64,000 bases of DNA from Closterium sp. NIES-65. Taxonomy: Eukaryota > Streptophyta > Zygnematophyceae > Desmidiales > Closteriaceae. The stretch is from positions 1,397,683-1,461,682 of the forward strand of contig CANXME010000553.1 of NCBI GenBank assembly GCA_948144175.1, in the 5' to 3' direction. The position numbers and the translations under genes are program-made. How positions within the stretch are numbered: position 1 is the first letter of the stretch; each line of letters begins with the position of its first letter. This document shows, piece by piece, positions 32,600-41,540 of this stretch. Under the pieces are notes generated by a model. That model searched no databases and was not told the origin of the DNA. It was given only the letters and a program-made list of their open reading frames with translations.

Positions 32600-34005
32600 T
32601 GGGCGGGCGCCTATTGGTACAAATGTTGCGTGGTTGGAAACGAAGAGATCCAATGAACATTAGCGCGGAGATCACCGCCTTATACCTGCCTGCCATTTGT
32701 ACCACATTTGTCTTTTCAGCTGACGCGGAAACGTAAAACACGAAGGTCGGACCACGTGTACGCACATTTGGTGCATGGTTTGTCATCCTGTGTGGCGCTC
32801 GGTTGGCAACTACGTTCACACTTGTGGATAATAAGCGTGAACAATTTTGAGGTGTTGGAGTCACCCCAGTGGTCGTTGCTCGCTCGGCGCCACATACAGC
32901 AATCGCATGGAATCAAATGTTCATTCACTTCCCTGAAATGGCAATTGGCTATTGGTGCGTGTTTGATAACGTGTAATGACAACATCTCTCGTGTCAATGT
33001 GTAAACTAGCCGTGTACCTTCCTGCCATTTGGCGCATGAATGACAGATCCCCCGCCATGTATTGGCTTATGTTCGCGCTGCGACGCTCAAAAGAGCGTCA
33101 GTAGAGTCCCGGGAGGTTTACAAGTGCAGTTACCTGACTGCCATTTGGCGCTCAAATGTTGTCGGTGATAAAATGCTCATGGCTAGGTTCGAGCCAAAAT
33201 TTTCCACGTAGGTTTGGGCTCCCTCGGAAATTGAGGTCTGGTTCCACGAATACTGGAGGCGACCGTGTGAAATCCTGGCAACATTTTCGAGGTGACCGTA
33301 CACTAATAGCTACACTCAGTTTTCCGATACGAATTGTCGGGAGCGCGGGAAGCGCGGGACAGAAGGTGGAGCGCGTGTCTTTTGGGTTGTGGAAAATTTT
33401 GAGCGCGATGAAAAAAATTCACGAGGGCAAAGCCCGCGCCGCGGCAATTCTCTCGGAAATACTGCCGCGATGTGTGAGGTTCAAGTATTTGTGCATGCTT
33501 CCGAGGACAATCCGAAATTTTCCGCTAAGAACTGTCTCAGTCTGCACTTTCAACCCACGACTTCACTAGTAACAATACTTTCCGTATCACCGCACACAGC
33601 AGTAATAACATAACTTCACCGGTTAAGAAAGCATTCATGTTAAAATAGAGTTGGTATTCTGTGGAACTAAGTGCGATTCTGCTATCGAACCATCTACCAA
33701 GAATGCGGGCTTCAGATTCGGCATGTGATTTGAACGAAGTGCTGATTCTGACTCTGAGGTTACTGGTAGAACAAAAATAAATTGGCATGTCTCCTGTTGC
33801 CACGTGTGGTGGTGACATTTTGCCTAAGCTTGTGGTTCGTCTTCAACCGTGCACAACTCAAAAGTATCTCGCAAAGTTCCCCCCAGACCAGACCAGAGCA
33901 CCAATACTCTCCCCCTCCAAGCGTCATCGCATTGCACCGACCAACAACACTGATGAGCCGCATGACCCATGCTCAAGATAAATTTCCAATGATTTACAGC
34001 ATACG
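32600..34005. other. Gene-poor spacer
   Basis: No supported gene. A motif ACCTNCCTGCCATTTG recurs near 32685, 33015 and 33130. CCGCTAAGAACTGTCTC at about 33523 recurs at about 39695 with CACTTTCAAC downstream in both, so these are remnants of one repeat family. Confidence 0.45.
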
Positions 34006-34092
34006 CTTCCAGAGTTACCGTACCACATCATACACTTCCAGGATTACAACAGAACACACCCACAGGGTTACCACAGCACACACCCACAAGGT

Positions 34093-34439
34093 TGTCAGAA
34101 TCCCAACCACTAGACCATTGGGATAAAAGGGCTTGTTTAAGTAGCGGGTCAGTGCGCCCATAACCCCCCAGGCAACCGTGCCTGTAACCCTTCCCTAGGA
34201 TCAATCGGGGATCACCAGTGGACCTCTGACACCCCCCCGCACTGGGATGCCCGAAGTGCATACACCGGGATTCGAACCCGAGACCTTCGCTCTGATACCA
34301 TGTCAGAATCCCAACCACTAGACCATTGGGATAAAAGGGCTTGTTTAAGTAGCGGGTCAGTGCGCCCATAACCCCCCAGGCAACCGTGCCTGTAACCCTT
34401 CCCTAGGATCAATCGGGGATCACCAGTGGACCTCTGACA
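34093..34439 (-). mobile_element. TRIM (miniature LTR retrotransposon), 347 bp
   Basis: Two 139-bp terminal repeats (34093-34231, 34301-34439), identical by my reading, run TGTCAGA..TCTGACA on the minus strand. They enclose only 69 bp. The initiator-Met site TGGTATCAGAGC (34300-34289, minus) touches the 5' LTR and a G7 polypurine run (34238-34232) touches the 3' LTR. The flanks carry the 5-bp duplication AAGGT. It encodes nothing and must be moved by another element. Its termini TGTCAGA and primer site are shared with the E-family copias. Confidence 0.93.
34268..34325 (-). promoter_or_regulatory. tRNA-like Pol III box A and box B across the TRIM LTR/primer-site junction
   Basis: On the minus strand TGGTCTAGTGG (34325-34315), at the end of the LTR, matches box A and resembles the D-arm of tRNA-Glu. 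GGTTCGAATCC (34278-34268), in the internal region, matches box B. They are 36 nt apart, within tRNA spacing. A full tRNA cloverleaf does not form: the 7-bp acceptor stem is absent. Confidence 0.65.
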
Positions 34440-34500
34440 AAGGTTACCACAGCACACACTTCCAGAGTTACCACAGCATACACTTCCTAGATGACCACAG

Positions 34501-35200
34501 CCTGGGATCAATTACCTAGTAGCAAAGCTCCTCCATCTCGCAAAGCATAATGCTCTCTTCTCTCACCTAAAGTCGTCCCTTCTTCCGCACCCCCACTCAC
34601 CTCGCACCCTGCTCCCTCACTCCCCCACTCCTCCCCCGAACACCTTACCCCATGCGAGCAGTGCCTTGGCTGCTCCATCTCGCTTTGCCTCCGCCACTGT
34701 CGGCCCCATGCCCGTGCCCATCCTCCTCCCTGCTGCATACACTCGCACCCTCTCTGTCACGTGGGGCGTGAGTGTGTGTTGCCTGTCCCTATGAAGCTGC
34801 TTGCCATAAGCAAAGGGTGTTCACATGGTGACGGGTGGAGGGGGAAAGAGGGTGTGGAGGCAAGGTATGGACAGGAAAAATGGGTGAAGGGGCGCGATAG
34901 GTAAGGGAAAAGGTTGTATGGGGGGATAAGGGGATTAGTGACTAAGATGCCAGCATCCGCCAAGAAGATGGCCTGCCACTTCAGCCAGCGCTGGTCAGTG
35001 GCCCTCCAGCACTCCCAGGCGAACGCCCTGCACACCAAGGCCAGGGCTGGGATTGAGGCAGCGCACCCCCAGATGGCAGCGGACCCATGGCCGCTGCACC
35101 TAGGGGACATCCTCCACACGTTGGAGGGCTAGAGGGTCACTCAGGGGGGGGGGGGGGGGAAGAGGGGTGAGTTAATGGGCTTAAGGGATTGAGGTCATAA
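34501..35200. other. Spacer with a possible plus-strand exon
   Basis: A frame at 34939-35132 (PASAKKMACHFSQRW..HLGDILHTLEG, then stop) reads like protein, but no homology or good splice sites were recognised. A 17-G run lies at about 35143-35159. Confidence 0.25.
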
Positions 35201-35797
35201 TGGATAGAACTGCATGTTTGTACCCCTGCAGAATTAATACAACGGACCGTTTGAGGGAAGGGGTCGGATAGAGAACAAACGAGCATTCTCAAGCAGAGAA
35301 AGCCCATGCAAGTGCCCTTTCTTCTCCCCTCCCAGTGGAGTGGAGCGTGTAGCACGGTGAAGCCTATAAACCTTGATGATGTTTCCACTCATACGCACTG
35401 GTACTGTGGGACGAGCCTCATGTGCCAGAGAGTCAGCTCCTGCAGGCAAGCCACGGGGTCATATTGCTCTGAAGAATCCATTCTCCTTGAAATCACTTTT
35501 GAGAATTCTCAAAAGTGATTTCAGGCAAGCCACGGGGTCATACTGCTCTGAAGAATCCATTCTCCTTGCTCCTGCAGCATCGCCCCCCCTCACATCGACC
35601 ATCCTCTCGTCGCCCACCACCCTCACATCGCTCCCACAGTCCTGCTGGAAATGCTGCAGCCGCTGCCGGTGCTCATGCCCAGGTTCTTGCTCATACTGCT
35701 GCCCAAACTCCAAGTTCTGTGTGTGTGGAGCAACAGTGCGCGAGTCGACTAGTGAGGGCAGCAGGCGTGTCACAAAGGCTGCCGCTGCTTCCAGGCC
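35201..35797 (-). pseudogene. RNase III-fold protein, later exon, with insertion
   Basis: The acceptor CATTAG precedes 35797. The frame gives GLEAAAAFVTRLLPSLVDSR and continues to DVRGGDAAGA. Read across the 35446-35577 insertion it goes on DSLAHEARPTVPVRMSG. Joined to the exon at 36512-36456 (phase 0 on both sides) it forms the helix pair ..ALVGAVYAEK/GLEAAAAFV.. typical of RNase III domains (pattern EALIGAxYxxxGxxAAxxFv). The catalytic acidic motif was not found. A mitochondrial mL44-type or RNase III-like protein is possible. The insertion brings a stop in the reading frame. Confidence 0.4.
35436..35577. repeat. Palindromic insertion between 10-bp direct repeats
   Basis: GCTCCTGCAG occurs at 35436-35445 and 35568-35577. 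Between them are two 47-bp copies (35443-35489, 35522-35568; one mismatch) around a perfect 34-bp palindrome centred on GAGAATTCTC (35489-35522). Removing one repeat and the insert restores an uninterrupted minus-strand frame. Confidence 0.85.
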
Positions 35798-36455
35798 CTA
35801 ATGGGGGGGGCAGGGGATTGTTAACGGGATGGAGTAGGGAATTGTTACGGGGATGGTGACGGGGATGGGGATGGGGAGGGTGACAGGGAGGGGGGGACGG
35901 GGACGGGGAGAAAGGACAGGGAAGGGGAAGGGGACAAGGGGGAGGGGACGGGGACAGGGGGAAGGGGACAGGGAAGGGGAAGAGGATGAGGAGGCGAAAG
36001 TAGACGGGGAGGGGGAAGGGGACGAGGAGGGGGAAGGGGGACGGGGGGGGGAAAGCGAATGGGGCCGGGAAGGTCAGGGAGGGAAAAGGGAACGGGGAGA
36101 GGGAACGGAATGGGGACGGGGAAGGGAATGGGGAGAGGGAAGGGAACAAGGAGCGGGGAGAGAAAGGGTAGGGGGAAGGGGGCTGGATAAGGATGGAGAC
36201 GAGATGGAATGGGAGGGCATGTGCGCAGAGAGGACGGAGTGAGTGTGGACGTAGCTACACTAATGGTCCAAAGACAGTGAGTTGGGGGTTGTGGGTGGTG
36301 TAGGAGAGGGGCTTTACTGATGGACAATGAAACACCCGACCGCACTATCAACACTATCAGAAGAGGTGATAAGCAAGCGGAGCTGCCAGCCTTGAGGAGC
36401 TCTTGCTGTGAGGTTGGTGTGAGGATGGTTTGGGGGTTGTGTGAGAAGCACTGAC
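35798..36455. repeat. Purine-rich intron (GGGGA-type repeats)
   Basis: From 35805 to 36240 the plus strand is almost only G and A in degenerate GGGGACGGGGA units. It lies in the intron of the RNase III-like gene. The Pro/Ser-rich frames on the minus strand are compositional. Confidence 0.75.
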
Positions 36456-36512
36456 CTTTTCCGCGTATACTGCACCAACAAGAGCCTGCATAGTACAGGC
36501 AACTAACGAAGG
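36456..36512 (-). CDS. RNase III-fold protein, 57-bp exon
   Basis: Bounded by acceptor TTACTGCAG and donor AAG|GTCAGT. It encodes PSLVACTMQALVGAVYAEK, the conserved helix of RNase III-like domains. Confidence 0.45.
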
Positions 36513-36818
36513 CTGCAGTAACGGGTAAAAAAAGGGACCACGCACAGGAACAATGCAGAAAGACAGTCCAAAGCGTGAATAAGCAGATTTGCTATCAGGC
36601 ACTTTTGCTTAATTGGATCTCTTGAAAACGTCTGTTTTATCACACACTCTATCACCACCACAGAGAAATGTAATGTAACACCATACGAAACCAGTCAGTC
36701 CCCTCTCCAGGTAAGATCTCGTCAGACACGACATGGTGCGATCATACAATAACATCCATGGTAACATGATGTGATAACACCAGATGGACTCATCACATGC
36801 CCAGCTTACACCACACCA

Positions 36819-36892
36819 CACCCACGCCCACACACTGCGTGTGATGAGTCGATTTTTAAGTCGACTTAAAAATCCACCCACGCCCACACACT
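36819..36892. repeat. 24-bp palindrome between 18-bp direct repeats
   Basis: CACCCACGCCCACACACT occurs at 36819-36836 and 36875-36892. Between them 36851-36874 is a perfect palindrome centred on AAGTCGACTT. GTGATGAGTC next to it is the complement of GACTCATCAC at about 36797. Confidence 0.85.
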
Positions 36893-36925
36893 TCCCCATC
36901 CCCACCCTCAGCCACACTCCGCACT

Positions 36926-37195
36926 ATACCTCCACTTGACCACCCCCAACGGGCACGGCACGCTTGCCCTGCATGAGCAACATGTCTGAGAAGCTCAGCA
37001 TGGCGGCCTCAAACTCAGAGCCCCCCTTCCTTCCTATACCCGTTCCCCCACCCCCACCCCCACCAAACATGCCTACCTCCATTTGATCCCCTCCCATGGC
37101 CAATTTGAGAAGCAGCACATCTGAGAAGCTCAGTATGGTATCAGGCAGTCCCACAGCCGCCCCTCCTATGCCCGCCAGACTGCTGTCGCTCACCT
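36926..37195 (-). CDS. Two candidate exons with a repeated SFSD motif
   Basis: Minus strand. After CCCCTCAG the frame reads VSDSSLAGIGG..ILSFSDVLLLKLAMGG to donor ATGGAG|GTAGGC. A second block reads GSEFEAAMLSFSDMLLMQGK to donor GTGGAG|GTATAG. The two look like duplicated exons upstream of the RNase III-like exons. Family not recognised. Confidence 0.3.
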
Positions 37196-37926
37196 GAGGG
37201 GAGGGGGGGAGGGCAGGGACAGGGCGGGGAGCGGGAAATTGGGGTGGGAGGACAGGGCGGAGGAGGAGAACAGGGGTGGGGGAGCGCAACAGGGCAATAT
37301 CTGAGCTACGTGTGAGGTTTTTGCAGCACTGGTGCAAAACAGACTCTTGTTGCTTGGTAGGGGAGGTGTGAAGAAGGGGACCTGGCGGGAGAACGGGAGC
37401 AGTGAGGGGAAGGGAGACAGGAGGCGGGGGAAGGGAAGTAGTTCGTGGAATGGGAACGGGAGAGGGAAGCAAACGTGAGAGAGGGAGGGAGAGGGGGGAG
37501 GGGCAGGAGGGGAAAAGGGGCGAAGGCCATAGCATGCCAATTTCTGAGGCGCCTACAAAATGAGGGGCAGGAGGGGAAAGGTTGACGAAGAGCACAACAT
37601 GCCCTCTCAGGACACAAGCCCTCTCAGGACTCGCCTCATGAGGTGCGGGATTCGAAGACATGGGGAGTTTGAGAGAGATGGAGATGGATCAACATGGACA
37701 GAGGTGGAATGGGCTGGGAGAGGAAGGTGGAGAGGAGGGATGGTGAGTATGACACGGACGGGGAGTGAAGGTGGGGCGGGGAGGAAGGGAGGGAGGGACG
37801 GAGGGAGGGACGGACGGAGGGAGGGAGGAAGGCGAGCAGGAAGGGCTTTTACAAATCCTCAGAAGTAAATTTTGTGTAGAGGAGAGAGAAAAATTATTGA
37901 CACGGACAGGGAGTACAGGTGGTCGA

Positions 37927-38048
37927 GGGGAGGGAGGGAGGGAGGGAGGGAGGGAGGGAGGGAGGGAGGGAGGGAGGGAGGGAGGGAGGGAGGGAGGGAG
38001 GGAGGGAGGGAGGGAGGGAGGGAGGGAGGGAGGGAGGGAGGGAGGGAG
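37927..38048. repeat. (GGGA)n microsatellite
   Basis: About 30 tandem GGGA units, strong G-quadruplex potential on the plus strand. Shorter arrays lie at 37780-37830. Confidence 0.95.
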
Positions 38049-38806
38049 GCGAGCAGCGTGGGTATGGAGTAGGAGAGGCGAGGGAGTTTAAGGAAGATGT
38101 GCAAGCATGCATGAATGAAGAGAGGGAACGTAAAGCTGTGAAGAGAGAGAACCGAGGAGAAAGGATATGAGAAGAGGGATATGAAAAAGGCAAAGAAGAA
38201 AGGGGATCTAAGAGAGGGCGTTGAAGAGCGGGAAAGTGAAGGGACTTACAAGCTGGTTTTTGCGTGAAATGAGATCACCCTGGTAAAAGGCATAGTGTGG
38301 GTGGGGGAAGGGGTGGGAACAAGGAACTGATTTAGCCCCTTTTTTAGAATTCTCATGAATAAGAAGAGACTAACATTAGCTCTTTTTGTCACTCTCGAAC
38401 TACTTTGACGTGCCTCAGAAGTTGGAATTTCGCAAGAGCATGTTTGTGCACTCCCGAATCAAATAAGAGAGAGAGAGAGAGAGATTTAGAGTCAGAGTGA
38501 GAGCGCGGGAAGGAAAAACGGAAGCATAACAAGGAAAAGAGAAGGAAGGACGGAAATACCGCGAACTGAGTGAGCATGGCAGGTGGGGGGGTTGGGGAAA
38601 GAACCATAGGAACACAACAGGTCAAGAAGAGGGTGTGAGGAACCTTCTAACTCAAGGATAAGCAAGCGCCACTACCGTTCTTCTCCCCCACTACCGCCCT
38701 TTTTGCAACCCCTCAAAAGTCATCCTCCAATACGTACTCTCTCTTTTCCCGCCACTTTTTCCCCACCTGCACCTCCCCTCTCCCAACCCTCCCCACGCAC
38801 CTCTAT

Positions 38807-38935
38807 TCTCTGCCAGCGGCCGGGTGGCAACGGCAGTCTCTTGGCGATGTTGTCAGGGAAGGACCACCACACGTCGGGCCTGCTGCTGCTGACGTGGACC
38901 AGCGAATTCGTGCCATCTCCAGTTGACATGTGATG
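38807..38935 (-). CDS. Candidate exon of the same minus-strand gene
   Basis: Reads (M)STGDGTNSLVHVSSSRP..WWSFPDNIAKRLPLPP to donor ATAGAG|GTGCGT. It is upstream of, and on the same strand as, the exons at 37.2-35.2 kb. Function not recognised. Confidence 0.3.
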
Positions 38936-38989
38936 AAAAGGTTTAAGATTTACGTATCTCTTGTTGCTTTTCTGCTCCTGTCCCATCGC

Positions 38990-40190
38990 TTTCCCGTTCC
39001 CGTACGCACCTTCGATACTAAGTCAAATATGGGGTTGAACATGTGGTGGACTAGATATATAGGCGTTGTGCCACGTGTCGTAAGCTCAGCGCCTGCGTCT
39101 GAGCGTGCATTCCTCAAGTATCCTTGGCTGGAACGCGGCTGATCACGCATCATCCGTAGACACGTCAGCACGTGACGTTGTCGCGTCACGCTGTCGTCAG
39201 GCATCACTGCTGCAGGTGCTGTCAACAGAAGGTTCCTGGATCCTTCCTTCCAGGCTCGTCTGCCAGTCCATAATCTATTTACAACGCATTCGACTGACAA
39301 GCCACGAGGTGCGGCGGTAAAAAGAACCATGCCGTGCTGATAGCCCGTCCACCTGGTTTCCCAAAGTTAAAAGACGCCGTCGGCGAGGAATCCGCAAAAA
39401 CAACGAAACTGCTCTTGCCACGGCGAAACAGATGTGGAGCTTTTCTTTCAGCACAACGACGAGATGCGTCTACCGGAATGAGAGAAGCTCATGCGGATAG
39501 AGCGGATAGCAGTACACGGTGTACTATGATGAGTCACGACATGTAATGAGGTTGGGTCGATAACACACTACACGGGGTCTTCATAGATAAGCGGTCTCAT
39601 ATCGCAGATGAAGCTCATACATCTGACGAGGCGCGTCGAGGATCTTACTAAGTGCGAAGAACTGTCAGATGCCTGAAACCCATTAGACGCTCCGCTAAGA
39701 ACTGTCTCCATCCACACTTTCAACTTCAAATTTGAACGGTTCTGCACAGAAGTATTCACATGAGATACCAGGTGAATTATAAAAAACCATGGATAGGGGA
39801 TTTTGTTTTACATGTGTAACCTGTGAAATGGGCTTCGTCAAGCATATAAAAATAAAGGCATTTCTCTATTTGAAATCAGCTCAGCCAACATGCCATTTTT
39901 CTTAGTTCTTACAACAAATATAGAAGCAGGAAATGCATAACCATTTTTCCTAGCCCGGCTGTAAGGAATTTTCTCGATATTCCTTAGCGCGCCCTGCAAC
40001 ATCGCATACAGCAGCAGCCGTTGTTCACCCGTTACTGCTAACGGGGTTTCCCCATGGCAGGTGCACGAGGCATGGTGCAATGATGACTAGAGCTCGGCAG
40101 AAATGTTGAGAATAGGGCTTGGAATGCCTGATATGCCGGTAGTCTGAGCACAGTATGGTTAAATAGTTTCATTGTTAGCGTTGCTAACCA
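38990..40190. other. Gene-poor spacer
   Basis: Contains a minus-strand frame at 40080-39838 (GEQRLLLYAMLQGAL..NREMPLFLYA) that could be an exon, and the repeat remnant near 39695. Nothing firm. Confidence 0.35.
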
Positions 40191-40196
40191 TTGCTC

Positions 40197-40550
40197 CTAC
40201 TGCAAATGCTGAGCAGTCGCTAATAAGACATCGAGGTAACATCCTCCCTTTAAAAGACACAATCTTGATAAACAATAGAAGAAATCCTTGTTGTCATGCC
40301 AGGCGAGCTTAGACCCTGGGTTTGACGCGCTGTTAATGAGAACCTTGAGTACTGATAGTTGAGATAACAACAGGTTAGACTTGAGAGTCGATACAATGTT
40401 CGTCAGTTGAACACCTAGGTTGTACCAATCTCTTCGTCTTAACGAGGCGAATTCAAATATGTTGTTCTTAAAGCCAGCTGACACGTAGGCTTCACGCGCG
40501 TTGACTTCCAGGCTACGCAAAGGTGGCCATGGCGGCATTGGTGGTTCCAT
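40197..40550 (-). CDS. Hypothetical protein, 117 aa
   Basis: ATG at 40550 (MEPPMPPWPPLRSLEVNARE). It encodes a mixed helical sequence with no low complexity (FEFASLRRRDWYNLGVQL) and ends in LLATAQHLQ then TAG. Not recognised. It may be one exon of a longer gene. Confidence 0.35.
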   Translation of the reverse strand: MEPPMPPWPPLRSLEVNAREAYVSAGFKNNIFEFASLRRRDWYNLGVQLTNIVSTLKSNLLLSQLSVLKVLINSASNPGSKLAWHDNKDFFYCLSRLCLLKGGCYLDVLLATAQHLQ

Positions 40551-40624
40551 CGAAGAATTGTCAATAGGGTTTTGTGTGTATAACGGGGTTATACTGTGTT
40601 GTAATTTGGACAGTATTTCTTAGG

Positions 40625-40770
40625 GCGTGTCTGAAGTGCAAACGTCGAGTTTCGTACATTTTCGTCGACGAAACTCATCCGTCGGACCCACGCGTGTTGG
40701 TGTCTGAAGTGCAGCTTGACATCCCTCGATGAAACTCGACATTCGTACACATGCCGAGGGATGTCGAACA
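40625..40770. mobile_element. MITE-like foldback related to 32140-32283
   Basis: Begins GCGTGTCTGAAGTGCAAACG; TGTCTGAAGTGCA recurs at about 40700. GACATCCCTCG and its complement CGAGGGATGTC form a stem. It abuts the truncated gypsy pol. Confidence 0.5.
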
Positions 40771-40784
40771 GTGATACCGGGCAG

Positions 40785-41199
40785 CATTTCGCACCCGCTA
40801 CGGCAGTTACGAATATACTGTGATGCCGTTCGGATTGACGAACGCACCCTCGACCTTCCAGCTCACCATGAATGGGGTGTTTCGGGACATGCTGGACAAA
40901 AAGGTCATTGTTTACCTGGACGACATCCTGGTGTACAGCAAGATTCGAGAGCAGCATTTACATGACTTAGAGGAGGTTTTCCGGCGCTTGCAGCAGAACC
41001 GGCTGATTACTAAGGGCTCTAAGTGCGAGTTCATACAGTCGGAGCTGGAGTTCCTGGGGCACGTGGTTTCAGGGGAGGGCAATAAAATTGGCCCTCGCAA
41101 AGTAAAAGCGATTTCGGAGTGGAAGCCGCCCACGAACATCACGGAGTTGCAGAGTTTCCTCGGCTTCGTTAACTACATCCGCCGTTTTGTACCGAATAT
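40785..41199 (+). pseudogene. pol: Ty3/gypsy pol fragment 1: RT
   Basis: Reads AFRTRYGSYEYTVMPFGLTN, VYLDDILVYS (YLDD catalytic motif), LEFLGHVVSGEG and LQSFLGFVNYIRRFVPNI. Upstream gag, protease and the first third of RT are missing. The frame is cut at 41199 by copia E3 and resumes after 48268, so both pieces were one gene. Confidence 0.88.
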
Positions 41200-41328
41200 T
41201 GAGAAACTTAGAACGAGAATAAATTGACTAAGGAATGAAAGTGATACAAATGTGAAACCCTAGAATAGTGTACCCCTTAGTATCTAACCCGCTACAGCCT
41301 ACACAGGCTAGATCATATAAGTTTGACA
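41200..41328 (-). repeat. E3 3' LTR
   Basis: Minus strand TGTCAAACTTATATG ... TTTCTCA; 129 bp. Confidence 0.92.
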
Positions 41329-41540
41329 CACCCCAATAGCCAAATTGGGGGAGAACAAGGGGTCACAAGACCAGTCAAGCAAAGCAAGGCAAAGCAGGCT
41401 CAGGGTGGATCACAACGTCACCACACATTCCGAGCAGAAGTTCAAGGCCACAAGGCCAGTTCACATGCATGAGTACACACATATATATAACACTAAACAA
41501 GCAAGAGCAGGTATATATATATGTAACAGTACAAGCAAGG

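Larger units (their letters stand above)
34006..34500. repeat. Minisatellite interrupted by a TRIM
   Basis: Units of about 24-28 bp of the form GTTACCACAGCACACACTTCC lie on both sides of the 347-bp insertion. Confidence 0.7.

Noticed and set aside
34255..34330. A tRNA gene
   Set aside because: Box A and B are good, but the acceptor stem does not pair and the segment is part of a TRIM with LTRs and target duplication.
34006..34500. CRISPR-like array of short repeats
   Set aside because: Units are adjacent without unique spacers and diverge; it is an ordinary minisatellite.
37894..38193. Pro/Ser-rich frames over the (GGGA)n run
   Set aside because: Simple-repeat translation.
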